From: an uncultured Bacteroidales bacterium
Lineage (GTDB): Bacteria; Bacteroidota; Bacteroidia; Bacteroidales; F082
Direction of reading: 5' to 3'
Assembly: GCA_900315175.1 (NCBI GenBank)
Contig: OMYA01000009.1
Span: forward strand, 1-64,000
Length of the DNA: 64,000 nucleotides
Both the position numbers and the translations under genes were made by a program. Shown piece after piece: positions 1 to 8,437 of this stretch. The number at the start of each line of letters is the position of its first letter. The stretch's first letter is position 1. The notes beneath the pieces are model-generated. The model was given only the letters and a program-made list of their open reading frames with translations. It searched no databases and was not told the origin of the DNA.

Positions 1-33
1 TCAATTCTTTACAAAAATTTTGCATCTAAATTT

Positions 34-68
34 TTTGGATGGCAGTTTGGATGGCACTTTGTTTGGAT
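34..68 (+). repeat. 12-bp tandem repeat in promoter region
   Basis: The 11-mer TTTGGATGGCA occurs at 34-44 and 46-56, each followed by one variable base. A third, partial unit (TTTG, then TTTGGAT) runs to 68. The array covers the -33 region of the promoter for the first gene, so each unit offers a possible TTTG -33 box. Confidence 0.7.
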
Positions 69-75
69 ACTTTTG
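46..75 (+). promoter_or_regulatory. Bacteroidetes-type promoter for the first gene
   Basis: TTTG at 46-49 and TACTTTTG at 68-75 fit the Bacteroidetes -33/-7 consensus (TTTG ... TAnnTTTG) with an 18-bp spacer. Transcription would start near 82, leaving a leader of about 40 nt before the ATG at 124. The same element recurs at 8363-8390. Confidence 0.7.
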
Positions 76-99
76 CTGTCGAAATCAAACGTAAAAAAA
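50..99 (+). repeat. Duplicated promoter/leader module, copy 1
   Basis: These 50 bases match 8365-8414 with one difference (C versus T at the 31st base). The module holds the -7 box and the start of the leader (GAAATCAAACGTAAAA), and in both places it lies just upstream of a small secreted or lipoprotein gene followed by T9SS cargo genes. It suggests a duplicated, co-regulated expression unit. Confidence 0.85.
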
Positions 100-123
100 A
101 ATTGACAAAAAAAGTATCAAAAA

Positions 124-528
124 ATGAAAAAATTATTACCATTTATTTTAGCAGGCTTCTTGAGCACAGGTACCATTGAAGCTTTGGCGATTAGCAATCA
201 GGATAATCCCAATTTAATAGAAACACCTACAGATCCACCTTCAAATAATAAGGTCATTATTTTACGAGGTAATTTGAGTTACAATACTGGCCCAAATTCT
301 GTCGAAGCTTTATATGTCAATAATTGTGTTAATGTGTATTTCCATCAGAATTTTGGTAATGTGAACATCACGATAATGAGTGAAAGTGGCAGCGTGGTTT
401 ATAACAATACGGTTAACACAGCCGTTCAGAAGACGTTTAGTATTCCTCTTTCAAACACGTCAAGTGGAAATTACACCTTAATATTAGACAATGCCAACGG
501 CTATGCCGAAGGGGAGTTTGCAAGATAA
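124..528 (+). CDS. Small secreted DUF3244-like protein
   Basis: A 134-residue protein with an N-terminal signal peptide (MKKLLPFILAGFLSTGTIEALA) and no further membrane segment, so it is probably exported to the periplasm or cell surface. The mature part is a single beta-rich domain ending SGNYTLILDNANGYAEGEF. The pattern of 'GNVNITIMSESGSVVYNNTV' followed by 'SGNYTL' resembles the small DUF3244 beta-sandwich proteins common in Bacteroidales, and also a stripped-down T9SS tail. No catalytic motif is visible. It is the first gene after the duplicated promoter and is 46 bp upstream of a large T9SS-exported protein, with which it is probably co-transcribed. The family assignment is by pattern only; the function is unknown. 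Confidence 0.75.
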   Translation: MKKLLPFILAGFLSTGTIEALAISNQDNPNLIETPTDPPSNNKVIILRGNLSYNTGPNSVEALYVNNCVNVYFHQNFGNVNITIMSESGSVVYNNTVNTAVQKTFSIPLSNTSSGNYTLILDNANGYAEGEFAR

Positions 529-574
529 ATTATTACTATATTCAGTATAGAGAATCCAGTTATAATTAAAAACT

Positions 575-3500
575 ATGAATACTATGAAAAGAAAAGTTTT
601 GTTAGCGGTTTTATGTATATATGCCGTTGTAATGAATGCACAGTCGTTCGATCGTCAGACTACTTTAAATCTACATGTTACTGAAAGTACCACAATTTAT
701 CCTTTTGATGGAAACACTGTTACTGGAATAGGCGTATCCGGTAATGTATGTTTTACTTCCGATATGGGATTCGTCAGATTTGTTGTAAGCGATGCTTACG
801 ACGATGAATATTTGGTTTATGAATCTTATCGCCTGTTTGAGCAGGATTCCATCTTCAGCTTTTCCCAAAAATGTGAAGAAAGCTGTTTCTATTTTGGATA
901 TATACCTACAGAATTCAAGATATATATCAACGATGCTATTATAACAATTAATTCTGTGGACATGAGCAGCACTGTATACCCCGATGCTGAAAACCGAAGG
1001 TTATTTGCCGCAAAAGAATCTGATGATCAAAAACTATCTGCTGTCCAAAACTACATCTCCGAAAACGGCTTGATTTGGGTTGCCGATCACACAAAAATGT
1101 CAGATTTATCATATTCAGAGAAGGTTATGATGCTTGGTGAAGGTTTCAGAACATATGGATATGAGTATTATTCCCGGGGTATTTTTTCATTATTTTCACC
1201 TAATCGTATTAATGGGTTGCCACCAAAGACAGGACAGTATGTCGCCAACTTTGACTGGAGAAACAGACATGGCGCAAATGATCCTAATAGTCCTTATTTC
1301 GATGGCGACCTGGAAGACGGTACAGGATGGATTTCACCACTTAAATGTCAGGACGGGTGTTGGAAAGATGGTGTTTTAACATGCTCAACACAAGAAGAAT
1401 GTGCTGAAATGGATGGAGAATATCGCGGCGCCAGTAATTGTTGGATATTCAGCACCACTGCCTGTGTTGAAGCAATGGCAAATCTTTACTATAATCAGCA
1501 TTTGGATCTTGACCTTGCCGAACAATATATGAGTTGCAAACTTCAAACTTCTATAACACAAGGCGAATTTATAGAAACAGCTATGCAGTATTACAAAAAT
1601 AATGGCACACCATACGAATCAGAATGGCCGTATATAGCTTCATTAGACAGTTGTAATGTCTATCCTGAACCGATAAATAAGGTAAGGATAAGCAATTATA
1701 GTAATAGTATTTCTACCATTAATTCTCTGCGAGATGCTCTTATCACCAGAGGACCACTTACTGTTGGATATAGGCAAAATAATGAATCTCCCTCACATAG
1801 CAAATTGCTGGTCGGATGGGGAACCATTGATGAAACGACACACGATGTGTTTGGATATGAAGAAGATGATAATTATGCATATACTTGGTATGGAACGACC
1901 TATTTTATTTTTAAGGACTCTTATGGACAAACTTCTGACCCTTCAACAGGCCGACTGTCCGGATATGTATATATAGCAGATGCCAATTTTTTTGGCGTCC
2001 CAAGCGAGAGATGTTATGCGTCATATCCAATTGAAGTGCCTGGTATGACAGAAGAGGATATTCAATGTAATGACTCTGATGGAGACGGTTATTATTATTG
2101 GGGTATAGGTCCCAAACCGGCACATTGTCCGTCATGTCCAGACGAACCGGATGGTGATGATACAAATCCGGCTTTAGGTCCGCTAAACAGTTATGGACAA
2201 TGTACAATAATCAATACTTGTAATTTCAGCTTTGAAAACGGATGGGATGGCTGGGCACAAAATAAAGTGGGTGATGGAGACTGTCAAGATTGGTGGAGAC
2301 ATGCTGGATCTACCAAAGCAACTTTAACAGGTCCCACCTCAGCACAGGATGGAGAGTATTATTTATATGTTGAAGGTTCAATATATCATCCGGGTTCCAA
2401 CACAACACGCATGGTTGTTGTCTCACCAAATATTGATTTTAGCAATATTGGGAACTGTGGCTATTACGTCGATTTTTATTACCATATGCAAGCACCATCT
2501 AATAATGCATCATTGTGTATGTTTTTAAAGAGAAAAGGTCAAACTCAACCAATTTTGGAAACATTATCTAACAGTGATTGTGGATCCGAATGGCAACATT
2601 GCACTATGTATTTGAAATCCGACATTGAACAGATCGGTTTTTTTAGCTCCATAAATTTTGCTAGTTCGAATTATCCCGACATTGCAATTGATAATATTAC
2701 TATAAGACCGTTAGTGCACAATGATAATCCTACTATAATAACTGGTGATGTTGTATGGAATAGAGATAATTTTGGAACAAATAAAATTATTGAAAATGAC
2801 ATCATTATTGAAGATGGAGCAAAACTTACCGTTACAAAAGGTAATAGCTCTGGTATCACATTAAAGATGCTTCCAGAATCAAAAATCATCGTTAAACCAG
2901 GTGGCAAACTGATTCTGGACGGCTGTACATTGGATTGTTATTGCAACAACAACATGTGGCAAGGAATACAGGTGTGGGGTGACAATACAAAAGACCAGCT
3001 GTCATATAACGGGTACTATTATCAAGGTTATTTGGAAATGAAGAACAACTCCAAAATTAAAAATGCTATATGTGCTGTCGATTTACGTGATCCAAATCAT
3101 TGGAATTCTACCGGTGGCATTATTCATGCCAGTAACTGTACTTTCGAAAACAATGCCAAAGCCATTCACGCAATGAATTACAATCAAACTGCACCAAATG
3201 GAAATATCATAAATTATAGCGCTATTTTCACAAAATGCAGGTTTACAATTAACGAATCATACAGTGGCGCGGCAACATTCTACAAACACGTGGATTTGGC
3301 AAATGTGACAGGTGTAAAATTCCATGGATGCGACTTCTCAATTGAAGTGGATGATGGTGGTGGCGGCGGCGGACCTGTCCGTATCGATAACGTAAGTTAC
3401 TGGACCGAAGGTATCGCTGCTTATAACGCAGGCTTCACTGTTGACGGCATTTACAGCTATTATCATAACGGAACTACTCAGGTTGATAAAAAGTCCACAT

Positions 3501-5362
3501 TCTCAGGATTCCATGCTGGAGCCTATTCCGTTATAGACGGTGCCGGAGGTCCGAAATCATTCACTGTCAAAGACTGTGAGTTCAGCAACAATGATTTTGG
3601 CGTGTTCGCCATTGAACCAAGCTTTGCAACGGTACTGAACTCGACTTTCATCGTTGGACACGACGACAGCAGGACATGTAATGCCGGAATCTTCTTTAAT
3701 AGCACAAAAGGTTTCCTCATCGAAGAAAACATCTTCACAAAAGGCGACAACGCCGTTGAAGGAAACAATTATGGAGTAATTATCAAAAATTCTGAAAATA
3801 TTAACGAACTATACCGTAACACTTTTGAAGGTTTGTATTGCGGAAATATAGCTGTAGGAAAGAATATAGATATTACCCATCCTCACTTTGGCCTCACTTA
3901 TGGTTGCAATGATAACAATGGTAATGAGATAGACTTCTATGTTGAAAAATTGAATTCGCAAGATAACGAAGGCATTCAAAGATTCCAAGGAAGTATGGAA
4001 ATTCCAGCAGGTAACACATTCAGCGATAATGCCGACTACCATTTTTATAATGAAGGCATATTTGTAGATTACTACTACAATCCTGCTGTAGAAGATGCTA
4101 CACCGGATGTAAGCAAACTATATAGGGTCGGTGCACACAACACATCCTCCCTGAATGAATGCCCTTCTAACTATGGCGGAGGAATTAGTCCTGTAACCCC
4201 GGTATTACCTCCAGAGAGACGCCAGATGGCGGAACAGCAATTCAACGAATCACAGAACATCTACAATAGCCTCAAAGCTGTTTATGACAGCCGTATGGAT
4301 GGTGGCAGTACAGCAAATGCCTTGTCGGAAGTAGAAACCGCACAACCAGAAGACATGTGGAATCTGCGTTCAATGCTGCTTGGCACATCACCATATCTTT
4401 CTAAAAGTGTGCTTTACGCTGCCGCTGACCGTGATGACGTGCTTCCAGCGTCGGTGCTATTTGAGATACTCCTGTCAAATCCCGACGAGCTCAAAAACGA
4501 CGAACTTATCGATTATATGGAGAACAAAGATACTCCTTTGCCCGACTATATGATTGATATTCTGCATGAGGTGGCTAGCGGCACTTCGGCAAGAACGGTG
4601 CTTCTGTCTAACATGGCACGTTACAACCACGATGCCCAGAAAGCTGCTGGCGACATCATCCGCAGCATAATGAACGACAGTATAATCGACAGAAACGACC
4701 TTGTGACATGGCTCGGCAACCTCCAAAATATCGGTGCTGACAGAGACATTATATCGATTTACATGGCAGAAGGCAATTTCGACGACGCTTTCACTCTTGC
4801 CAATATGCTTCCAACTCTGTACAGCCTCGAAGGTGATGAACTTGACGACCATAACGATTATATGCAACTTATAACTCTATATAGGACACTTGCACAGGAA
4901 GGCAGGACAACAATGCAGATAAATGCAACGGAAAAGAGCCTTGTTGAAGACATAGCATATAACGGCAAAGGTACATCACAGGCAATGGCTAAATCATTGC
5001 TCACCATTTATGGTGAATTTGGCGAGGAATGTCCGCAAACATCAATATCCTCCAACGGCAGAGGTGTTGGCAAGACGACTTATACCGAAGACGACATTAG
5101 TAGAGCCATGGGATTGTCTTTGAAAGTCAACCCTAACCCCGCAAACACATGGGTGGCAGTCGACTACACCCTCCCCGAAGGCTTCAACAATGCCGTCATC
5201 ACTCTCACCGACAGCATGGGCATAGAGGTTTACACACAGAATGTGCATGGCGAGCGTGGGCAGAATGTAATCAACTTGCAGAAACTGCCTGTAGGTGTGT
5301 ATATTCTGACAATAAAGTGCGAGGAACACCGTTTAACTGAAAAAGTAGTTGTAACAAGATAA
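575..5362 (+). CDS. Large T9SS-exported protein with papain-like (C1) peptidase domain, MAM-like and beta-helix regions
   Basis: A 1595-residue surface or secreted protein. After a signal peptide (about residues 1-22), a papain-fold region spans about 210-480. Its probable catalytic Cys289 lies in GASNCWIFST and its His408 in SPSHSKLLVGWG. The third position, Asn in KNSWG of papains, is Asp448 here (FKDSYG). A calcium-binding-like linker (DSDGDGYYYWGIGPKP) lies near 500. A MAM-like segment (FENGWDGWAQ ... DGEYYLYVEGS) lies at about 550-708. A parallel beta-helix-like repeat region covers about 720-1190, and a helical segment 1215-1500. A T9SS sorting tail from about 1513 ends TEKVVVTR. The tail is almost identical to that of the next gene. 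A second ATG at 584 is an alternative start. Peptidase activity is likely but unproven given the Asn-to-Asp change. Confidence 0.88.
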   Translation: MNTMKRKVLLAVLCIYAVVMNAQSFDRQTTLNLHVTESTTIYPFDGNTVTGIGVSGNVCFTSDMGFVRFVVSDAYDDEYLVYESYRLFEQDSIFSFSQKCEESCFYFGYIPTEFKIYINDAIITINSVDMSSTVYPDAENRRLFAAKESDDQKLSAVQNYISENGLIWVADHTKMSDLSYSEKVMMLGEGFRTYGYEYYSRGIFSLFSPNRINGLPPKTGQYVANFDWRNRHGANDPNSPYFDGDLEDGTGWISPLKCQDGCWKDGVLTCSTQEECAEMDGEYRGASNCWIFSTTACVEAMANLYYNQHLDLDLAEQYMSCKLQTSITQGEFIETAMQYYKNNGTPYESEWPYIASLDSCNVYPEPINKVRISNYSNSISTINSLRDALITRGPLTVGYRQNNESPSHSKLLVGWGTIDETTHDVFGYEEDDNYAYTWYGTTYFIFKDSYGQTSDPSTGRLSGYVYIADANFFGVPSERCYASYPIEVPGMTEEDIQCNDSDGDGYYYWGIGPKPAHCPSCPDEPDGDDTNPALGPLNSYGQCTIINTCNFSFENGWDGWAQNKVGDGDCQDWWRHAGSTKATLTGPTSAQDGEYYLYVEGSIYHPGSNTTRMVVVSPNIDFSNIGNCGYYVDFYYHMQAPSNNASLCMFLKRKGQTQPILETLSNSDCGSEWQHCTMYLKSDIEQIGFFSSINFASSNYPDIAIDNITIRPLVHNDNPTIITGDVVWNRDNFGTNKIIENDIIIEDGAKLTVTKGNSSGITLKMLPESKIIVKPGGKLILDGCTLDCYCNNNMWQGIQVWGDNTKDQLSYNGYYYQGYLEMKNNSKIKNAICAVDLRDPNHWNSTGGIIHASNCTFENNAKAIHAMNYNQTAPNGNIINYSAIFTKCRFTINESYSGAATFYKHVDLANVTGVKFHGCDFSIEVDDGGGGGGPVRIDNVSYWTEGIAAYNAGFTVDGIYSYYHNGTTQVDKKSTFSGFHAGAYSVIDGAGGPKSFTVKDCEFSNNDFGVFAIEPSFATVLNSTFIVGHDDSRTCNAGIFFNSTKGFLIEENIFTKGDNAVEGNNYGVIIKNSENINELYRNTFEGLYCGNIAVGKNIDITHPHFGLTYGCNDNNGNEIDFYVEKLNSQDNEGIQRFQGSMEIPAGNTFSDNADYHFYNEGIFVDYYYNPAVEDATPDVSKLYRVGAHNTSSLNECPSNYGGGISPVTPVLPPERRQMAEQQFNESQNIYNSLKAVYDSRMDGGSTANALSEVETAQPEDMWNLRSMLLGTSPYLSKSVLYAAADRDDVLPASVLFEILLSNPDELKNDELIDYMENKDTPLPDYMIDILHEVASGTSARTVLLSNMARYNHDAQKAAGDIIRSIMNDSIIDRNDLVTWLGNLQNIGADRDIISIYMAEGNFDDAFTLANMLPTLYSLEGDELDDHNDYMQLITLYRTLAQEGRTTMQINATEKSLVEDIAYNGKGTSQAMAKSLLTIYGEFGEECPQTSISSNGRGVGKTTYTEDDISRAMGLSLKVNPNPANTWVAVDYTLPEGFNNAVITLTDSMGIEVYTQNVHGERGQNVINLQKLPVGVYILTIKCEEHRLTEKVVVTR

Positions 5363-5363
5363 T

Positions 5364-5413
5364 ATATCGATAATTGGTCTCCAGACATGACTTCTGGAGA
5401 CCATTGCCGATAT
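5364..5413. other. Long imperfect hairpin between two T9SS genes
   Basis: A perfect 11-bp inverted repeat (TGGTCTCCAGA at 5375-5385 and its complement at 5393-5403) encloses a 7-nt loop. The stem extends outward with a few mismatches and a bulge, ATATCG at 5364-5369 pairing with CGATAT at 5408-5413. It begins two bases after a stop codon and ends 14 bases before the next start. There is no T-run, so a classical terminator is unlikely; an mRNA processing or stability hairpin or a partial terminator is possible. Confidence 0.6.
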
Positions 5414-5427
5414 TAAAACAATGTGAC

Positions 5428-7092
5428 ATGAAAAGATATGTATTCCTAATAATATTGTTGTTTATTCAAATAATCTCTTTCTGCCAATACAGAATTGATT
5501 GGCAAAACTGCTATGGGACAATTCATCAAGATTATGCAGACGGCATTGTTGAAACTGAAGATGGATTTATTTTGGAAGGGGATATTATCAATACAGCTTA
5601 TACTTGGTCAACTGGAATTTTGCTTAAAATAAATAGTGAAGGAGACACAATTTGGCAGACAACTTATGATAAAATACTTAACCTTTGTCGAATGCATAAT
5701 GGTGATTATATGATAATGTATCCAGACACCCTACTATATCCTGATACTTACTTCGGCAACATTGGACTTAGGAGAATTGATGCAGATGGAAACACCATTT
5801 GGGAGAAAGCATACGGAAACGAGTTCGGAATGACAGGTGGAAATTTTAAAGGTTGTGCGACCTCTGATGGTGGGTATGTAGGATGCAGTGCATACTGTTA
5901 TGCAGGTGGCGATATATCTCACTATTGGGGAGGCACGGCCGATGTGTGGGTGATAAGAATTGACGGCAACGGTGACATGGTATGGGAGACTAGTGTCGGA
6001 ACAACAGGATGCGAATTTGTTAATAGTATTCAACAAACAGACGACGGAGGTTTCTTGATGGCAATCACAAATATTGTCCCTGGCACCGGCAATATGATGT
6101 GCGAGGAGCACCAGAAGGTTAACGGCATACCATATCTCGTCAAACTCGACCATAACGGCAATGTGGAATGGAGTTTTTGCTATGGAAGCGACCATCACCC
6201 TAGCGGTATATATGGTGCCATAGTATTGGAGGATGGATATCTATTATATGGTGAAACAAGGGCTGACGATGGGGACTTTGAAGGTGCCGGATACCATCTT
6301 GGGTACTTATATGGTATGCCAACTCACACAAGACTGACTGATGTTTATTTGATGAAGACAGACTTTGACTTCAACATCATTTGGTGCAAATGCTACGGAG
6401 GTAGAGGAAGTGACTCTGCCATCAAAGTGTTCCAAAACGATGACGGCGGCTTTACAGTGTTTGCAGCCACACATTCAATCGATGGTGACGTGCAAAGCTC
6501 ATGTCTGATGCAACACGACCCGCATTACTACATCGGCTTGCACCGTGAGGTAAGCTGGATATTCCGTGTTGACCATAACGGAGAACTGCTATGGGAAAGA
6601 ATAGCAGGCAACAGCAATAATCTCTATACAGGTACTTACCCGCGCGATGTGATAAAGCATAACGACAAGGAATACACCATTGCATCGCAAATGACATATT
6701 ATGAACCCGGTTGGGAAACTTACGACATCAACTGCCCTTACAACGCGAATATGCCTGGCTCAGGCATAAACTTCTGGGTTTATCACATCACCGACATCTT
6801 CGACTACGACAATGTCGGGGAAATTGAGGATAACGAAAATGCGGTTAGCTTGGAGATTCATCCTAACCCGGCCAATTCATGGGTTACAGCCGACTACACC
6901 CTCCCCGAAGGCTTCAACAACGCTGTCATTACTCTCACCAACAGCATGGGCTTGGAGGTTTACACACAAAATGTAAATGGCGAACGCGGGCAGAATGTAA
7001 TCAACTTGCAGAAACTGCCTGTAGGTGTGTATATTCTGACAATAAAATGCGAAGAACACAGCATAACTAATAAACTGGTTGTGACACGTTGA
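5428..7092 (+). CDS. T9SS-exported propeller-like repeat protein
   Basis: The ATG at 5428 was chosen because it opens a clear signal peptide (MKRYVFLIILLFIQIISFCQ); the frame is open upstream to 5374, but those residues do not look like a signal peptide. The 554-residue product contains repeats of the type 'DGGYVGCSAY ... DVWVIRIDGNGDMVWETSVG', typical of secreted Bacteroidetes proteins with beta-propeller-like repeats. It ends in a T9SS tail (PNPANSWVTADYTLPEG to NKLVVTR) that nearly duplicates the tail of the preceding gene at both protein and DNA level. No catalytic residues are recognisable, so an adhesive or binding role is a guess. It lies 65 bp after the papain-like gene and is probably in the same transcript. 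Confidence 0.85.
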   Translation: MKRYVFLIILLFIQIISFCQYRIDWQNCYGTIHQDYADGIVETEDGFILEGDIINTAYTWSTGILLKINSEGDTIWQTTYDKILNLCRMHNGDYMIMYPDTLLYPDTYFGNIGLRRIDADGNTIWEKAYGNEFGMTGGNFKGCATSDGGYVGCSAYCYAGGDISHYWGGTADVWVIRIDGNGDMVWETSVGTTGCEFVNSIQQTDDGGFLMAITNIVPGTGNMMCEEHQKVNGIPYLVKLDHNGNVEWSFCYGSDHHPSGIYGAIVLEDGYLLYGETRADDGDFEGAGYHLGYLYGMPTHTRLTDVYLMKTDFDFNIIWCKCYGGRGSDSAIKVFQNDDGGFTVFAATHSIDGDVQSSCLMQHDPHYYIGLHREVSWIFRVDHNGELLWERIAGNSNNLYTGTYPRDVIKHNDKEYTIASQMTYYEPGWETYDINCPYNANMPGSGINFWVYHITDIFDYDNVGEIEDNENAVSLEIHPNPANSWVTADYTLPEGFNNAVITLTNSMGLEVYTQNVNGERGQNVINLQKLPVGVYILTIKCEEHSITNKLVVTR

Positions 7093-7140
7093 CAAATTGG
7101 ATTTTAATGAATTAAACATTCACAGAATTATTATTTAAAC

Positions 7141-7148
7141 TATATTTG
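7141..7148 (+). promoter_or_regulatory. -7 box (TATATTTG) upstream of a T9SS gene
   Basis: TATATTTG matches TAnnTTTG, 34 bp before the ATG at 7183, in a 90-bp AT-rich gap. No convincing TTG lies 17-21 bp upstream, so the call rests on the -7 box alone. Confidence 0.45.
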
Positions 7149-7182
7149 CAAAATTGAAAAATACTAATTAAAACTCACAGCT

Positions 7183-8073
7183 ATGAAAAAACTAAATCTT
7201 TACACCATATTTGCGCTACTTCTTATGACAAGAAGTGTAGCGATGTATGCTCAAGAATATGTGCCTATCATTCAAGAAGGCAATGTATGGAACACACTCG
7301 ATGTTACGGCCGGTATGTATAATACCTATTACAATAATGTCAATTGGTTTTCGGGCGACACCATCATCGATGATGTGCGATATGCCAAACTCATGGGAAC
7401 CACCGACGGAGACGCACCACATCTGTTTTCACTGCTCAGGGAAGACGACGGCAAGGTGTGGGAACGGTTGAATAATCAAAGGGAAATATTATTATATGAC
7501 TTCACTGCCAATGTGGGTGATACCCTATGGTGTGGACTCTGGGCTGATGAATACCATTATAATATTGTTGATTCCATAAGCATAGAGCATATTGGCGGTG
7601 TTGACAGGAAGAAGTTCTGGTTCGGATTGGAATATGATTGGTTTGGCACTGCCGCTACCGAGATATGGATTGAAGGAATTGGCAGCGATTTGGGGTTGCT
7701 CTATAGTGGTAGCGCAGGTATTAGTGGAGCATATTATTGTACATTATGCTTCCATCAGAACGATGAACTTATCTGGCAAAATCCGAATTATGACGATTGC
7801 ACTTTTGATGCAGTTGGGGAAAACAGCTTTGCAAATGAAATATTTGTTTGTCCAAACCCGGCAAAAGACGTTGTGAATATCAATTTTGCAGATGACACCG
7901 AATGCCAATCCGTCGCAATCTATTCCATTGACGGCCGCCTTGTAGAGACATGCCATGGCGCGTCTCTACAACAAACGACCATCAACGTTGAAAACCTCAA
8001 TGCCGGGGTCTATATCTTGAAACTGAGAATGGCGGATGGCAAGGAGTTTTCGGAGCGAATTGTGAAACAATAG
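7183..8073 (+). CDS. T9SS-exported protein of unknown function with an in-frame palindrome in its tail
   Basis: A 296-residue protein with a signal peptide (to about residue 23, ...VAMYAQ) and a central domain of about 190 residues with many aromatic residues and segments such as FTANVGDTLWCG. This arrangement is common in hypothetical T9SS cargo of Bacteroidales; no enzyme motif was recognised. The tail from about residue 224 (VCPNPAKDVVNI) to KEFSERIVKQ is a T9SS sorting domain. Residues 254-262 (VETCHGASL) are encoded by the 28-bp palindrome at 7942-7969, lying in a strand-to-strand loop of the tail. The tail is nearly identical to that of the gene at 9463-11031, including the palindrome. 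It may have its own promoter at 7141. Confidence 0.82.
   Translation: MKKLNLYTIFALLLMTRSVAMYAQEYVPIIQEGNVWNTLDVTAGMYNTYYNNVNWFSGDTIIDDVRYAKLMGTTDGDAPHLFSLLREDDGKVWERLNNQREILLYDFTANVGDTLWCGLWADEYHYNIVDSISIEHIGGVDRKKFWFGLEYDWFGTAATEIWIEGIGSDLGLLYSGSAGISGAYYCTLCFHQNDELIWQNPNYDDCTFDAVGENSFANEIFVCPNPAKDVVNINFADDTECQSVAIYSIDGRLVETCHGASLQQTTINVENLNAGVYILKLRMADGKEFSERIVKQ
7942..7969. repeat. Family B palindrome inside a T9SS tail, copy 1
   Basis: A 28-bp near-perfect palindrome whose arms GTAGAGACA and GTCTCTAC flank TGCCATGGCGC. It is read in frame as VETCHGASL within the sorting domain of the 7183-8073 product. Related copies lie at 10900, 18226, 31226 and 31803. Confidence 0.85.
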
Positions 8074-8076
8074 AAC

Positions 8077-8106
8077 GAGATTCCTCGCCTTGCGGCTAGG
8101 AATGAC
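8077..8106 (-). repeat. Family A palindromic repeat, single arm
   Basis: On the minus strand it reads GTCATTCC, then a short hairpin (CCGCAAGG), then GAGGAATCTC, matching the arm consensus (GTCATTYCGA ... GAGRAATC). It starts four bases after the stop codon of the 7183 gene. Confidence 0.7.
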
Positions 8107-8141
8107 AACGGAACCCTGAAGAAGGGAACTTCATGGCGGCG

Positions 8142-8177
8142 GCCATTAAGGGCATTAACGGCGTTAAAGCCATTAAA
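8142..8177 (+). repeat. Four-unit 9-bp tandem repeat
   Basis: Units are GCCATTAAG, GGCATTAAC, GGCGTTAAA and GCCATTAAA. The array is flanked by GGCGGC on the left and GCTGCCGCC on the right, so the whole block can also form a stem. Confidence 0.75.
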
Positions 8178-8269
8178 GCTGCCGCCAATTGTTCTTTCGA
8201 ACCACGAAGTGGTGAGGAGTCCGCATCCGTGGAATCTGTTCGCTTGCGAACTGAATAATTTGGAAGAAA

Positions 8270-8297
8270 AATCCGTGCGAATCTGTGTAATCTGTGA
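8270..8297 (+). repeat. AATCYGTG short tandem repeat
   Basis: Three units, AATCCGTGC, AATCTGTGT and AATCTGTGA, with one extra base after the first. Similar non-coding repeats are familiar from other Bacteroidetes intergenic regions (from memory, not checked). Confidence 0.65.
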
Positions 8298-8362
8298 GAA
8301 AACAGTTTGGATTTTTTCAAAAAAAGTTTGGATAGCCCAAATCACATCTTATTGCAAATCAA

Positions 8363-8390
8363 TTGATGGCACTTTGTTTGGATACTTTTG
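8363..8390 (+). promoter_or_regulatory. Bacteroidetes-type promoter, second copy
   Basis: TTG at 8363-8365 and TACTTTTG at 8383-8390 with a 17-bp spacer, in the 50-bp module shared with 50-99 (8365-8414, one mismatch). It should drive the lipoprotein gene at 8438 and the T9SS gene after it. Confidence 0.7.
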
Positions 8391-8414
8391 CTGTTGAAAT
8401 CAAACGTAAAAAAA
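8365..8414 (+). repeat. Duplicated promoter/leader module, copy 2
   Basis: 49 of 50 bases match 50-99. It ends 23 bp before the ATG at 8438. Confidence 0.85.
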
Positions 8415-8437
8415 TTAACAACTTAAAATTTTAAATT

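Larger units (their letters stand above)
8074..8437. other. Repeat-rich 364-bp intergenic region
   Basis: There is no convincing gene here. From left to right it holds a family A palindrome arm (8077-8106), a 9-bp minisatellite bounded by GGCGGC and GCCGCC (8142-8177), a second 9-bp-period repeat of AATCTGTG type (8270-8297), and the second copy of the duplicated promoter (8363-8414). Short frames on either strand cross these repeats and show no protein-like composition. Confidence 0.7.

Noticed and set aside
8010..8345. 111-codon minus-strand frame in the repeat-rich gap
   Set aside because: It runs through the family A arm and the 9-bp minisatellite; composition is that of repeats, and there is no start signal.
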